64,000 nucleotides of DNA from Bacillus sp. EB106-08-02-XG196. GTDB taxonomy: Bacteria > Bacillota > Bacilli > Bacillales > Cytobacillaceae. Both the position numbers and the translations under genes were made by a program. The stretch lies in assembly GCF_013396335.1 (NCBI RefSeq), contig NZ_JABWSY010000001.1, positions 629,953 to 693,952 of the forward strand, given 5' to 3'. The notes below the pieces were generated by a model. That model did no database searches. It saw only the letters and a program-made list of their open reading frames with translations, and was not told where the DNA came from. Positions 18,027 through 27,572 of this stretch are shown here, piece after piece; the stretch's first letter is position 1; each line of letters opens with the position of its first letter.

Positions 18027-18851
18027 TTATCTTTTTAAATTCACCAATTCTTCCAATATTTGATCTGATACTGTGATGATTTTGGAATTCGCTTGGAATC
18101 CACGCTGAGCGGTAATCATTTCCGTTAATTCTTCGGATAAATCAACGTTGGACATTTCCAGTGCCCCTGAGATCATTTGTGCATTGCTTCCCTCTGTAAG
18201 TAGTGTGGCAATGGAGGCAGCATCTGCATTAGGTGTTAAAGAATACAACGACCCACCGGCTTTCAATAATCCCTTTGGATTGTCAACCGCTATGGTTCCA
18301 ATTTTCAATCCGGAATCTTCACTTGTTCCATCCGGGTTGACTCCAATAATGCTGCCATTTGCATCAATGGAAAAAGTAATATATTGATCCGGGATGTTAA
18401 TAGAATTGCCATCTTGACCAACCACAAACATACCATTCTGATTGACCAAATTATTACTGCTGTCTAATGTAAAATTCCCAGCTCTTGTTAAAAATTGCTT
18501 CTGAGCAGCATTTTCAACCACAAAAAATGCGTCTCCATCAAGATAGAGGTCGGTGCCGATATTTGTTGTTGTCGGGCTTCCCGGTGTGTGAAGGGTATCA
18601 ATGCTTCCAACTCTTGTACCTAAACCCACCTGAATCGGATTTGTCCCACCTGATAGTGGAATGGGATTGGGACCTGGTGTTTGTGTTGGACCTGTTGCCC
18701 CTTTAATCGTCTGACTGAAAATATCTTCAAATATGACACGGCCTTTTTTAAATCCCACTGTATTAACGTTCGCGATATTGTTACCAATCACATCCAATTT
18801 CGTTTGAAACCCTTTTAATCCGGATACCCCTGAATTTAATGAACGAAGCAT
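18027..18851 (-). CDS. flgE: Flagellar hook protein FlgE (Bacillus FlgE/FlgG type)
   Basis: The protein has 274 residues, close to the short Bacillus hook protein. The N-terminus (SLNSGVSGLKGFQTKLDVIG) and C-terminus (EMITAQRGFQANSKIITVSD) are the axial-protein helical ends. The middle includes TRAGNFTLDSSNNLV. It directly follows the hook-cap gene flgD and the hook-length gene fliK, which supports the hook rather than rod assignment. Confidence 0.88.
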   Translation of the reverse strand: MLRSLNSGVSGLKGFQTKLDVIGNNIANVNTVGFKKGRVIFEDIFSQTIKGATGPTQTPGPNPIPLSGGTNPIQVGLGTRVGSIDTLHTPGSPTTTNIGTDLYLDGDAFFVVENAAQKQFLTRAGNFTLDSSNNLVNQNGMFVVGQDGNSINIPDQYITFSIDANGSIIGVNPDGTSEDSGLKIGTIAVDNPKGLLKAGGSLYSLTPNADAASIATLLTEGSNAQMISGALEMSNVDLSEELTEMITAQRGFQANSKIITVSDQILEELVNLKR

Positions 18852-18867
18852 GTATTTGTTCCTCCTC

Positions 18868-19281
18868 TTATTGATTCATTTCCATTGATTGAATGGAACT
18901 TGATAGAATTTCATGGTCACCTATTTTAAAATACACTTGATTATTCTTGTAATTAATCCCTGTAACCGTTCCGCTCTCTTGTACATTGGTTTCTGGGTTT
19001 GTCCAGGAGACGTTATTCCCAAGAACATAAGAATATTGACTTAAATTATTACTTGAATCCAAGTAGGCTGTCAGCGAGCTATTCAGGTTGGAAAGCTGTT
19101 CTAATACGCTTAACTGTGCCATTTGTGCCACGAATTCACCGTCTTTTTGCGGTTGTGTGGGATCTTGGTTTTGAAGCTGAGTAACCAGTATTTTCAAAAA
19201 TGCTTCTTTTCCCAGTTCTTGCTTTGGCTGGGTGCTAGTTGCTTGCGCTGTGTAGGAATTAATCGTATTGATGGATGTCAT
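18868..19281 (-). CDS. flgD: Hook assembly scaffold FlgD
   Basis: The protein has 137 residues. The conserved FlgD N-terminus is clear ([20 protein letters not shown], then [15 protein letters not shown]). A short C-terminal beta region follows ([19 protein letters not shown]). FlgD is the transient cap for hook polymerisation. Bacillus versions are similarly short compared with enteric FlgD. Confidence 0.93.
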   Translation of the reverse strand: MTSINTINSYTAQATSTQPKQELGKEAFLKILVTQLQNQDPTQPQKDGEFVAQMAQLSVLEQLSNLNSSLTAYLDSSNNLSQYSYVLGNNVSWTNPETNVQESGTVTGINYKNNQVYFKIGDHEILSSSIQSMEMNQ

Positions 19282-19294
19282 GTTTTTTCCTCCC

Positions 19295-20314
19295 TTACAC
19301 GGTTGTATTGATTTGCGAAACCCATCCGGGGTCTGTTATGTAATCGCGGTAATCTTCCTGTGCTGGCAGCTGAACGGGTTCACTTCGCTTTCGCGAATCC
19401 TGCTGCCCCGGTCTTCCATTCGAATCTCCCTTTTGAGAGAAAGCTCCCATAAAACTTAACTGGGTGGAGGTTTGCTGCGTAATATCAATTTTCCCTACCT
19501 GCAAACCCTGTGTTTCTAGTGCTGAGCGTAACGCTTGGATATGAGTTTCAAGCAATTCTTTTCCTAACGGAGTACTGGTAAGAAATTCTGCTGTCAGCTT
19601 CCCATCCTGAATCGTTACTTTTACATCTACCTTCCCCAAATGCCCAGGAGTAAGAGTGAATGCAGCCTCAATCCCATCTCCCATTCCAGTTACATTTATC
19701 GATGATTGTAAAAACTTTGTTATTTCTTGATCAAATTGATCAGCATGTACCGTCTGAGTAGTGGGTATTACGTTCTCACTTGAGATATTCGGCTGATTCA
19801 TCGGTGTTGAATGTGTCAGGGGAATAAACTCTGTCGGAGAGTTTTTGTTGTGTTGCGCGGCATGCTGCGATTCACTTTGCCCAGAATCCTCACTAATTTG
19901 AATTAACCCAGCTAATCCTTTAACACTTTCATCTGTTGCTATATCCATTTCTTCTGTTACCTTGAAAAATGTTACTGCATCGGTCCGTAGTTCGCTCATG
20001 TTTTCAGCTGATGGCGGAGGTTCATTTTTGAACGATTGGAGCACGGAATGATCTACTACCTGTTTCGCAATTATTGGTTCCCCTTGTGAAGGAAAGCTTT
20101 CTACTACCATGGGTTTAGAAAAAGGGTCCATTAATGGATGCAGTTGTGGAAGAAACAACTGGTTCACCAGCTCCATTGACTCCGCATCTTTTTCTTCCAT
20201 TTGCCCAATTAGCTGCAACACTGCGTCAAAACCAGCGTCCTGTTCTTCCTCTTTCCCTGCCAATTTGCCTGGTTGATTCATACTGATAATTTGTATTCCT
20301 GAAAGCTGGATCAC
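19295..20314 (-). CDS. fliK: Hook-length control protein FliK
   Basis: The protein has 339 residues. The first 210 are low-complexity and rich in Q, E and S. The C-terminal Flg_hook domain contains [20 protein letters not shown] and [20 protein letters not shown], the part that touches FlhB to switch substrate class. The start is GTG at 20314 with AGGTGGCAGGA upstream. It lies directly before flgD. Confidence 0.9.
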   Translation of the reverse strand: MIQLSGIQIISMNQPGKLAGKEEEQDAGFDAVLQLIGQMEEKDAESMELVNQLFLPQLHPLMDPFSKPMVVESFPSQGEPIIAKQVVDHSVLQSFKNEPPPSAENMSELRTDAVTFFKVTEEMDIATDESVKGLAGLIQISEDSGQSESQHAAQHNKNSPTEFIPLTHSTPMNQPNISSENVIPTTQTVHADQFDQEITKFLQSSINVTGMGDGIEAAFTLTPGHLGKVDVKVTIQDGKLTAEFLTSTPLGKELLETHIQALRSALETQGLQVGKIDITQQTSTQLSFMGAFSQKGDSNGRPGQQDSRKRSEPVQLPAQEDYRDYITDPGWVSQINTTV

Positions 20315-20354
20315 GTCCTGCCACCTACTCTTTCCTTTATATAAAAGGTACCAA

Positions 20355-21035
20355 TTAAGCGAATTTATTCCCTGTTGTTAAGGTATCAAAGTAGCGCTGA
20401 ACACCTGTTAGCCAGTGATGATTAAGTTGAGTTGGATCATTGGCTGCGCCAATTGGTGCATACTTGGCCCCAATTTGTGCGATCGTTAATTTCCCTTTAT
20501 CTAAATAGTTTTGACGGAGATTACGGGCCATATCAAAAATGCTTTCTTCAATGGAAGAATAAGATTTTAAACCGTTTTTCCCCATCATCCCTGCCACATT
20601 AAATTTAAAGCGAGCAGCGTTAGACGTTCCGTTACCCGTTTCATGGATGGAGATAGCCGCCAGAAGAGCAGGATCGATATTATACTTTTTCCCTGCTTCC
20701 GCAAAAAGGTGGCCTGTATTCTGCAAAACTCCCTTTAGATGTGGATTAAGATCGTTCCCACCCGTTTTTGTAGAAGTAAGAGAGGCAATTGGTAATGTTC
20801 CCGCTATTGGCCGAGAAACAAACGAATTCAAACTAGTCAATAGCAGAGATGAAATATCTAGATTACTAGTAGATTTCTGATTCTTTTCGGCTTGCAGCAA
20901 AACTTGTTCAAGCAATTGCTCGAAGGAACTGCTGGATAGACCTGATAGATTCGAAAGATTACTTTGCCCGAGGCGCGAAGTATCCAGAATCGTTTTTTGT
21001 AGGAGCCAATTACTAGACAATGAACCAATATTCAT
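20355..21035 (-). CDS. Flagellar peptidoglycan hydrolase-like protein (glucosaminidase/transglycosylase fold)
   Basis: The protein has 226 residues. The first 95 are unstructured-looking and low in motifs. The C-terminal domain (about 100-220) reads GKKYNIDPALLAAISIHETG, then NVAGMMGKNGLKSYSSIEES and MARNLRQNYLDKG. This resembles lysozyme-like glucosaminidase or soluble lytic transglycosylase domains, with the HETG glutamate as the likely catalytic acid. No signal peptide is seen, which fits export through the flagellar system like FlgJ. Position between fliD and fliK supports a role in rod passage through the wall. Confidence 0.72.
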   Translation of the reverse strand: MNIGSLSSNWLLQKTILDTSRLGQSNLSNLSGLSSSSFEQLLEQVLLQAEKNQKSTSNLDISSLLLTSLNSFVSRPIAGTLPIASLTSTKTGGNDLNPHLKGVLQNTGHLFAEAGKKYNIDPALLAAISIHETGNGTSNAARFKFNVAGMMGKNGLKSYSSIEESIFDMARNLRQNYLDKGKLTIAQIGAKYAPIGAANDPTQLNHHWLTGVQRYFDTLTTGNKFA

Positions 21036-21038
21036 AGA

Positions 21039-22562
21039 CTACATACCTCCGCCCATTTGCTGAGATAGCCAAGAGCTTTGTGAATTTAGACGAGACATCG
21101 CTTGCTCCATTGCCGCAAATTGGCGATAATATTGTGCCTCTTTTCGATACAACTTCTCGGTTTGGCGAGTAATATCTGTTTGGGTGTTTGATAATAACCT
21201 TCCAATAACACTTTGATCATACTGGTTATTTCCTGTATAACCCGCTTTATTGGTCAACTCTTTAATCCCGTCCTGTAAAACATCGGAAATTTGATTGATG
21301 ACTCCACTTGTCCCTTTACTAGGATCTCCCAGTTGTGAGAATAGCTTTTCGACTGCATCAGGATCTGCTTGAATCGCCGCTCTTAATTTTGTTTCATCCA
21401 CATAAAGTTTTCCTTTGTCCTGATAGCTTCTAGATGAAATCCCAATTGACGAAAGTGAATTGTAGGAACTGCCATTATCGACAATAGAAGTCATCATACT
21501 CCGCATTTTCGTAACCAGCCCAGATAGAATACTATCACTGCGAAGAAGACCGCTTTTAGCTTTTTCCTCCCACATTTCAATCTGTTTCTCAGACATCTCA
21601 CTTTTCTGTTCTTCCAAAAGGGGCAGGTAATCCCGATAAACTGGATCACTTACCGCCTTGTTTATTTTTTCTAGCAGACCATTATATTGATCTACAAAAT
21701 CTTTAATATTTTTAACGACTCCGTCCGTGTTTTGCGAAACAGTAACCGTGCTTGCCCCGATGGTTGGACTTTTAAAGGAAAAGTTGATTCCCATGATGGT
21801 CGCATGATTAGATGTTAAGGTCGTAATTTCATTCCCATTAAAAATGACATTGGCATTTTGACCTGTTGCAACTAGGTTTGTTGTGTTTAGACCCAGTGTG
21901 TTTTTTAAGAACGCCTGACTCTCAGCACTTGTATTCATACTTAGGTCAATTTTGGTGGCTGCTCCGGTTTCCTTAGTTTTTAAGGTGAATTGCTGTAAGG
22001 TTGGGTCATAAAAAGCTTGCAGGCCTAAGCTTTTCCCCGTGCTGTCCTTGGCACCATTTATTTTTGCGACGACATCGTTTATCGTATCTGTTGTTTTAAT
22101 ATCAAGCGTTACTGTTTTACTGTTTACATTCATTACAATCGAAGTATCTGCTGTTAATTGACTTGTACCTTGAACTGTATTTCCAAGCGACTTCGTTGGA
22201 TCTAGAATTACTTTATCACCAGTAAAAGTGGCTGCACCTGCCAATTGTTTTACTTCCACAGAATACGAACCTGCTAAGGAAGTGCCTGAAGCTGTGGCTG
22301 AAATGGAATTCTCCTGGCTGGAAGTAACATCAAAGGTATTATACGTTTTTGATAGACTCATATTTAAAATCGTATTCGACCGAAACGCTAACAAATCCGT
22401 ATTCCATTGCCGATATGTATCACTTAACCATGTTTGCTTTTGCTGGTTTTGTTTCAGTTTATTAAGCGAGATACTCTCCGCATTCATCAGCTTTTTAACA
22501 ATAGAGTCTGTATCCATTCCAGAAGCAAACCCTGTTAACCTAGTGATAGAGGAATAATTCAC
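21039..22562 (-). CDS. fliD: Flagellar filament cap protein FliD
   Basis: The protein has 507 residues. The N-terminus (ITRLTGFASGMDTDSIVKKL) and C-terminus (YRKEAQYYRQFAAMEQAMSRLNSQ) match FliD. FliD pentamers cap the filament and promote flagellin folding. The GTG start at 22562 follows GGGGTGATTAGCT. A SigD-type -10 lies about 37 bp upstream. It heads the unit fliD-hydrolase-fliK-flgD-flgE, an order unlike Bacillus subtilis, where fliD pairs with fliS and fliT. Confidence 0.94.
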   Translation of the reverse strand: MNYSSITRLTGFASGMDTDSIVKKLMNAESISLNKLKQNQQKQTWLSDTYRQWNTDLLAFRSNTILNMSLSKTYNTFDVTSSQENSISATASGTSLAGSYSVEVKQLAGAATFTGDKVILDPTKSLGNTVQGTSQLTADTSIVMNVNSKTVTLDIKTTDTINDVVAKINGAKDSTGKSLGLQAFYDPTLQQFTLKTKETGAATKIDLSMNTSAESQAFLKNTLGLNTTNLVATGQNANVIFNGNEITTLTSNHATIMGINFSFKSPTIGASTVTVSQNTDGVVKNIKDFVDQYNGLLEKINKAVSDPVYRDYLPLLEEQKSEMSEKQIEMWEEKAKSGLLRSDSILSGLVTKMRSMMTSIVDNGSSYNSLSSIGISSRSYQDKGKLYVDETKLRAAIQADPDAVEKLFSQLGDPSKGTSGVINQISDVLQDGIKELTNKAGYTGNNQYDQSVIGRLLSNTQTDITRQTEKLYRKEAQYYRQFAAMEQAMSRLNSQSSWLSQQMGGGM

Positions 22563-22598
22563 AGCTAATCACCCCATATAAATATACTCTCTATCATA

Positions 22599-22626
22599 GT
22601 ATCGGCAGGTTTGTGAGGAAAATAGA
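22599..22626 (-). promoter_or_regulatory. FliA/SigD-type promoter before fliD
   Basis: On the minus strand the -10 GCCGATAC (22599-22606) is preceded by TCTA with a 16-bp spacer. The -10 is identical to that of flgM, and the spacing equals that of three other sites in this window. Confidence 0.72.
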
Positions 22627-22650
22627 GGGGGATTTTAATAAAAAATAAGG

Positions 22651-22750
22651 TTTTCCCGATATAGTGGGTTTTTTCCTGATAAAATGGTGTTTTTCCTGAT
22701 ATATATTAATTTTTCCTGATATATATTAATTTTTCCTGATATCTTCAAAA
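22651..22750. repeat. Five phased 20-bp direct repeats
   Basis: Units start at 22651, 22671, 22691, 22711 and 22731. The first ten bases of each are TTTTCCTGAT (C for T once), and the second ten vary, being identical (ATATATTAAT) in units three and four. The period is exactly 20 bp, two helical turns. The array fills the gap between the divergent fliD promoter and the NERD gene. Confidence 0.9.
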
Positions 22751-22812
22751 TAGAGGACTTTTCTACTCAACAGCGAATTATTATGGAGAAATAATAAAAG
22801 GAGTGGATAAAA

Positions 22813-23778
22813 CTGATTCTAAAAAAGCGGCCTAAACCAATAGAAATCATTAAAAATGAGGCAGCAAAGCGCAGATTACCTAAAAATCATCCAAAAATGG
22901 CAGCAATAGAGACCGATTTGTCTATAAGATGGGCTGGTTATCGGGGAGAACTACAATCAGATTACTATTTACAAGAACTGCCTGAAAAAGATTACTATAT
23001 TTTTCACGACCTACGTTATCCTTCTGGACAATCTCATTTTCAAATTGATTCCCTTATCCTGACCCGCTATTTTGCCCTTCATCTTGAAGTTAAAAACATC
23101 TCCGGCAGCATATCCTTTAATGAAGATTTCAGCCAAATCATTCAAAGAAAAAACGATGTTGAGAAAGGCTATCAAGATCCCATCTCACAAGCAGCAATCC
23201 ACCAAAGAAAATTACAAAAGTTAATGGCAAGCTGGGGGATATCCAAACTTCCACTTGTGAATCTTGTCGTTTTCGGCAAACCATCAACTATTTTACAGGC
23301 CGGAACCAAACGAGCTCAAATTAGTCGAAAGGTTTGTTTTGCTTTTGAACTATTAGAAAGGATTGAGTCATTAAGAAAGGTTTATCTTGATGAAAAAATA
23401 GGACTAAAGGAAATTGAAAAATTGTGTAACAATCTAATAAAATATCACACCCCAAAATCCTTTGACCCGCTGCAGTTTTACACGATCTCGCCAGCAGATG
23501 TGATAACCGGTGTCCAGTGCCCAGCCTGTTCCTCATTCGGAATGCTAAGAAAACATGGTTCCTGGATTTGCCCAAAATGCAATTGTAAATCCAAAGACGC
23601 CCATGTCCAAGCGATCCTTGATTACTTACTTCTAGTAGATTCCACCATTTCCAACCGAAAATGCTGTGAGTTTCTTCACCTTTCTTCCCCCTTTATCGCC
23701 AACTACTTACTTTCTACAATGAATCTTTCCCATTCTGGTTCCAATAAAGGCAGGTTATATTTCCTAACAGAATCCTAG
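22813..23778 (+). CDS. NERD-domain predicted nuclease with zinc ribbon (CTG start likely)
   Basis: The NERD domain carries a PD-(D/E)xK-like signature: the aspartate of FQIDSLI and the EVK of LHLEVKNISG (about D79, E92 and K94 in extended numbering). A zinc ribbon near 236-256 (CPAC then CPKC) and a helical tail follow. The first ATG is at 22897, but the frame is open upstream and reads ILKKRPKPIEIIKNEAAKRR, then LPKNHPK. This is the usual N-terminus of this Bacillus family. An AAAGGAGTGG site ends 7 bp before a CTG at 22813, and no ATG, GTG or TTG is available in frame. Function of NERD proteins is not established; DNA processing is inferred. It interrupts the flagellar cluster on the opposite strand. 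Confidence 0.82.
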   Translation: MILKKRPKPIEIIKNEAAKRRLPKNHPKMAAIETDLSIRWAGYRGELQSDYYLQELPEKDYYIFHDLRYPSGQSHFQIDSLILTRYFALHLEVKNISGSISFNEDFSQIIQRKNDVEKGYQDPISQAAIHQRKLQKLMASWGISKLPLVNLVVFGKPSTILQAGTKRAQISRKVCFAFELLERIESLRKVYLDEKIGLKEIEKLCNNLIKYHTPKSFDPLQFYTISPADVITGVQCPACSSFGMLRKHGSWICPKCNCKSKDAHVQAILDYLLLVDSTISNRKCCEFLHLSSPFIANYLLSTMNLSHSGSNKGRLYFLTES

Positions 23779-23784
23779 CCATGC

Positions 23785-23812
23785 AAAAATGGCCCTAGGA
23801 ATCCTAGGGCCA
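23785..23812. terminator. Bidirectional-type terminator between NERD gene and FN3 gene
   Basis: A perfect stem TGGCCCTAGG/CCTAGGGCCA with a tiny loop is followed by five T on the minus strand, serving the FN3 gene. It may also end the NERD transcript, though the T run on that side is poor. Confidence 0.8.
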
Positions 23813-23818
23813 TCAAGC

Positions 23819-26800
23819 TTATTTTACTTCCACGGTTTTCTTGGCAATAACTAAATACCCATTATCTAAATAACCACGTAATTCTAGGGTAACTTCGCCT
23901 TTTTTCCAATCAAAATCCTCGCGTTCGAATTTGAAATGGCCTTTTTCAGCTTGCTTTTGCAATCCATTATTCTTTGGATCAGCTGCTACACCATTTAACG
24001 TGAAGCTTGAAACATCAAAGGAGTATTTTTGTAGGTCTGTTGGCAATATTGCCTTTACCGTAAAGATTCCTTTGTTTCCTTTAATCACTTTCGGTAATAC
24101 CTCAAGAGTAGCTGGAATGTACACAACAAATTCCTTCTCCACTTGAGTTGTCCATCCGGCTGCATCTGTTACGGTAACAAGAAGCTTGCTCGCACCTGGT
24201 TCATCAAGGGTGATTTGATCACCTTTTTGATAGGCTTTTCCGTTAAGCGTAACCTCTTCAACAGCTATTCCAGACAGGTTATCTGCTGCAAGGTAATCCA
24301 ATGTGAACGTTGAGCCAAGCTCCTGCTCACTTTGGACATCAATAGAAACCGTTGGAGCAGTTTTATCAATCTTCACTTCTACTATTTTGGATTCTTCTAT
24401 GTTGCCTGCGTTGTCTACGCTGTAGAACTTGACATCATTTACGCCTTCTTCGCTAACAGTAAACGCTTTTCCTTCTGCGAATTCTGATCCGTTAATAGAA
24501 TAAAAGGTTTTTGCTATTCCGCTAAGGTCGTCTGTTGCGGTTAGTTCTACCGCTACTTCTCCTTTATTCCACTGATCGATTACATTCGACACAGTCTCTG
24601 GAGCTTCAGTATCAATCTTCACTTCAGCCGCTTTCACTTCTTCTGCATTACCTGCGTGATCCACGCTGTAGAACTTCACTTCATTTACGCCTACTTCAGT
24701 AACCGTAAACGTTGTTCCTTCTACGAACTCTGATCCGTTGATAGAATAGAAGGTTTGGGCCACACCGCTTAACGCGTCAGTTGCTGTTAATTCAACTGCA
24801 ACTTCTCTTTGATTCCACTGGTCAGAAACATTCGATACCGTCTCTGGAACAGTTTTATCAATCTTTACTTCGACTGTTTTCACTTCTTCTACATTTCCTG
24901 CGTTGTCCACACTGTAAAATGATACTTCATTTATGCCTTCTTCAGTAACTGCAAACGCTGTTCCTTCTACGAATTCTACACCGTTGATAGAATAGAAGGT
25001 TTGCGCTACACCACTCAGGTCATCAGTTGCGGTTAATTCAACCGCTACTTCTCCTTGATTCCACTGGTCAGTAACATTTGATACCGTCTCTGGAGCAACT
25101 GTATCAATCTTCACTTCTTCTGTTTTCACTTCTTCTACATTCCCTGCATTATCCACGCTTAAGAAGGAAACAGTATTCACACCTGGATTACTTACAAAGA
25201 CTGTCGCACCTTTAACATATTCAGCACCATTTAAGGAGTAATATGTTTCTTTAACCCCGCTAAGATCATCGGTTGCCGTTAGTTTTAATAGGTATGACTC
25301 GTTTAACCACGCATCCGTTACATTCGAAGTAGTTACCGGAGGAGCTTCATCAATTTTCACATCCACCGTTTTCACTGCTTCTTCATTGCCTGCTTTATCT
25401 ACACTGTAGAATGAAACGGTAGTAACTCCCGCTTCACTAACTACTAAGCTAGTACCTTCAATAAAATCAGTACCATTTAATGAATAATACGTATTTGCTA
25501 CTCCACTTAAATCATCTGTTGCCGTTAATTCTACTGACAAAGCCTCACGTTTCCACGTATCAACTACATTTGATTCCGTTACTGGGGCAGTCGTATCATT
25601 TTCTCCAACTTCGACAATAACAGTGCTGGATGAGCTTGATTCTGTACCTGCTGGTGAAACCGGAACGATAACATACGTATGTTCACCTGATTCTAAGCCT
25701 TTAAGTGTTAACGACTCATCACTCGTATTTCCAACAAGTACCCGTTCTCCATTTACTTCTTCATACACATTATATGAATCCGCATCCTTAACAGGATCCC
25801 AGCTAAGAACAACATCGTTGCCATTTGCTGTTGCTTTTGGAGCCTCTGGTGCCTCTAACACCGGTTCAACATTGCCAGTAACCTGGTTTGAAAAAGGTGA
25901 ATCTCCATACTTACTATGCGCAATTACCTCATAGGTATAGGAACCATAAGGCATATTGTTAAATACGATACGGGTATTCGGTGTAGGCTGTATCAACGTA
26001 CGTACACCATCCACTACCTGATAGATATCGTACGAAGTTGCAAAATCCACTACATCCCACCAGAGAGCAATCGACTTAGCTTCCTGATTCACGTAAACTT
26101 GCACATAAGGTGCTGCTATTTCAGGATGAATAATCGTCGCTTCCACTAGAGAAGCCTGTGCTGATTCACCAAAACGATCACTGTAAGAGGTGATTTCATA
26201 AACATAATCGCCTTCTGGTAAATTATTAATCGCTGTATACGTATTGTTAATATCAGAAACGAATTTTCGCTCACCATTTATTATCTGATATAACTTATAG
26301 CTTGTTGCATATTCTACTTTGTTCCATTTTAAATAGAGAGTATCTACATTTAAGACCGAGCCTGAAAATCCTTCTGGTTTTTGCATATCTGGATGAATCA
26401 CTTGCTGCTCCAAACGCGCAGATGCTGATTCACCAAAACGATCACTATAACCAGTTACTTCATAAATATAGTTTCCTTCTTCCATATTAGGTAAACTCAG
26501 CTGCGGATAAGGTGTCTGTGTAAGTAAGACCCTTGATCCGTCAATGATTTGGTAAACCTTGTAGTTCGTTGCATAATTTACTTTATTCCACGTTAAGGTT
26601 CCATCATTTCCATTTGTTATCGATAAATTTAAATTCCCTGGGACCAGTACATCTGGGTGGATAAGAGGAACCTCGATACCCGCAGCATTTTCTGATTCCT
26701 TAAAGGTATAGCTGTAGGAAGTCACTTCGTAAAAATGGATTCCTTCTGGTACATTTGTAAGTGTCACATTTAAATTAGTCGTTGATGTAACCAACGTTCT

Positions 26801-27535
26801 CTTGTTATCTTCAACTTTATAAATATTATACTTATTCGCGTGGTTAGAACGATCCCAACTTAAGGTCACGTCATTGCCGTTCGCTACAGTATATTTCAGA
26901 TTAGCAGGTGCCTCCATATCTGGATACACAATATCTGCTTCAACACGGGCTGCCTGTTCGGATTCTCCAAAAATACTATTATAGGATGTTATTTCATAGA
27001 TGTAATGCCCTTCTGGCATGGTAGTAAACGCATGGGTTGTCTTCTCTGTAGTCGTGACTAAAGTTCTTACCCCATTCACAACCTTATAGATTTTATAATA
27101 ATGGACATAACTTGCACTATCCCAAGTTAATGTTAAATCATAGAATCTTTCAACCTTTGATTGGATATTGCCAGGTGCTTGCATTTCTGGATAAATAATT
27201 TCGATTGAAACAGGCGCAGAAAGTGGTGACTCTTGACCACTGACAATGGCTGATACTGCGAACGTGTATGTACCCTCTTTTAAGGATATAAACGCCTTAT
27301 TCGTTGTAGGTTGTGCAGCCAGCGTTTTCGTTTCACCACTCAATCGGTACACTTTATATCCTGAGCTGTAAGGGACCGCATCCCATTCGACCACAGCGCT
27401 GCCAGGATAACGTTCATATACTTTTATATTCGTTGGTGCCTGCAAACCTGCAGCATAAACTCCCATTACAGGCAGTAACAGTTGAATGAATAGCAATAGA
27501 CTAATAATGGCTGGAAGCTTTCTCATTTTTTTCAC
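23819..27535 (-). CDS. Large secreted protein with seven FN3-type and several Ig-like repeats
   Basis: The protein has 1238 residues from the GTG at 27535, which has AAAGGAGGG upstream. A signal peptide (KLPAIISLLLFIQLLLPVMG, then VYAA) is cut near residue 28. Seven fibronectin type III-like modules of about 90 residues follow, each with an LxWD core and a YxIYxxxxGxRxLV strand. Then come five 82-residue Ig-like repeats, each with an ELTATDDLSG core and SFYSVDNAGN, resembling the OmpL47/chitobiase-like repeats of secreted enzymes. A divergent sixth unit and a C-terminal beta domain end the protein. No catalytic domain, LPxTG, SLH or wall-binding module is visible. It lies immediately after flagellin, separated by a terminator. 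A filament- or surface-associated adhesin is possible but unproven. Confidence 0.85.
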   Translation of the reverse strand: MKKMRKLPAIISLLLFIQLLLPVMGVYAAGLQAPTNIKVYERYPGSAVVEWDAVPYSSGYKVYRLSGETKTLAAQPTTNKAFISLKEGTYTFAVSAIVSGQESPLSAPVSIEIIYPEMQAPGNIQSKVERFYDLTLTWDSASYVHYYKIYKVVNGVRTLVTTTEKTTHAFTTMPEGHYIYEITSYNSIFGESEQAARVEADIVYPDMEAPANLKYTVANGNDVTLSWDRSNHANKYNIYKVEDNKRTLVTSTTNLNVTLTNVPEGIHFYEVTSYSYTFKESENAAGIEVPLIHPDVLVPGNLNLSITNGNDGTLTWNKVNYATNYKVYQIIDGSRVLLTQTPYPQLSLPNMEEGNYIYEVTGYSDRFGESASARLEQQVIHPDMQKPEGFSGSVLNVDTLYLKWNKVEYATSYKLYQIINGERKFVSDINNTYTAINNLPEGDYVYEITSYSDRFGESAQASLVEATIIHPEIAAPYVQVYVNQEAKSIALWWDVVDFATSYDIYQVVDGVRTLIQPTPNTRIVFNNMPYGSYTYEVIAHSKYGDSPFSNQVTGNVEPVLEAPEAPKATANGNDVVLSWDPVKDADSYNVYEEVNGERVLVGNTSDESLTLKGLESGEHTYVIVPVSPAGTESSSSSTVIVEVGENDTTAPVTESNVVDTWKREALSVELTATDDLSGVANTYYSLNGTDFIEGTSLVVSEAGVTTVSFYSVDKAGNEEAVKTVDVKIDEAPPVTTSNVTDAWLNESYLLKLTATDDLSGVKETYYSLNGAEYVKGATVFVSNPGVNTVSFLSVDNAGNVEEVKTEEVKIDTVAPETVSNVTDQWNQGEVAVELTATDDLSGVAQTFYSINGVEFVEGTAFAVTEEGINEVSFYSVDNAGNVEEVKTVEVKIDKTVPETVSNVSDQWNQREVAVELTATDALSGVAQTFYSINGSEFVEGTTFTVTEVGVNEVKFYSVDHAGNAEEVKAAEVKIDTEAPETVSNVIDQWNKGEVAVELTATDDLSGIAKTFYSINGSEFAEGKAFTVSEEGVNDVKFYSVDNAGNIEESKIVEVKIDKTAPTVSIDVQSEQELGSTFTLDYLAADNLSGIAVEEVTLNGKAYQKGDQITLDEPGASKLLVTVTDAAGWTTQVEKEFVVYIPATLEVLPKVIKGNKGIFTVKAILPTDLQKYSFDVSSFTLNGVAADPKNNGLQKQAEKGHFKFEREDFDWKKGEVTLELRGYLDNGYLVIAKKTVEVK
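24330..25600. repeat. Tandem 246-bp coding repeats in the FN3/Ig protein gene
   Basis: About five copies of an 82-codon unit are visible. The segment encoding TVSNVxDQWN recurs near 24569, 24815 and 25061, giving a 246-bp period. The central copies are close to identical at DNA level, so the copy number may vary between strains by recombination. Confidence 0.8.
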
Positions 27536-27572
27536 TATAAACCCTCCTTTAAAAAAAGTAATAATTTTTATC

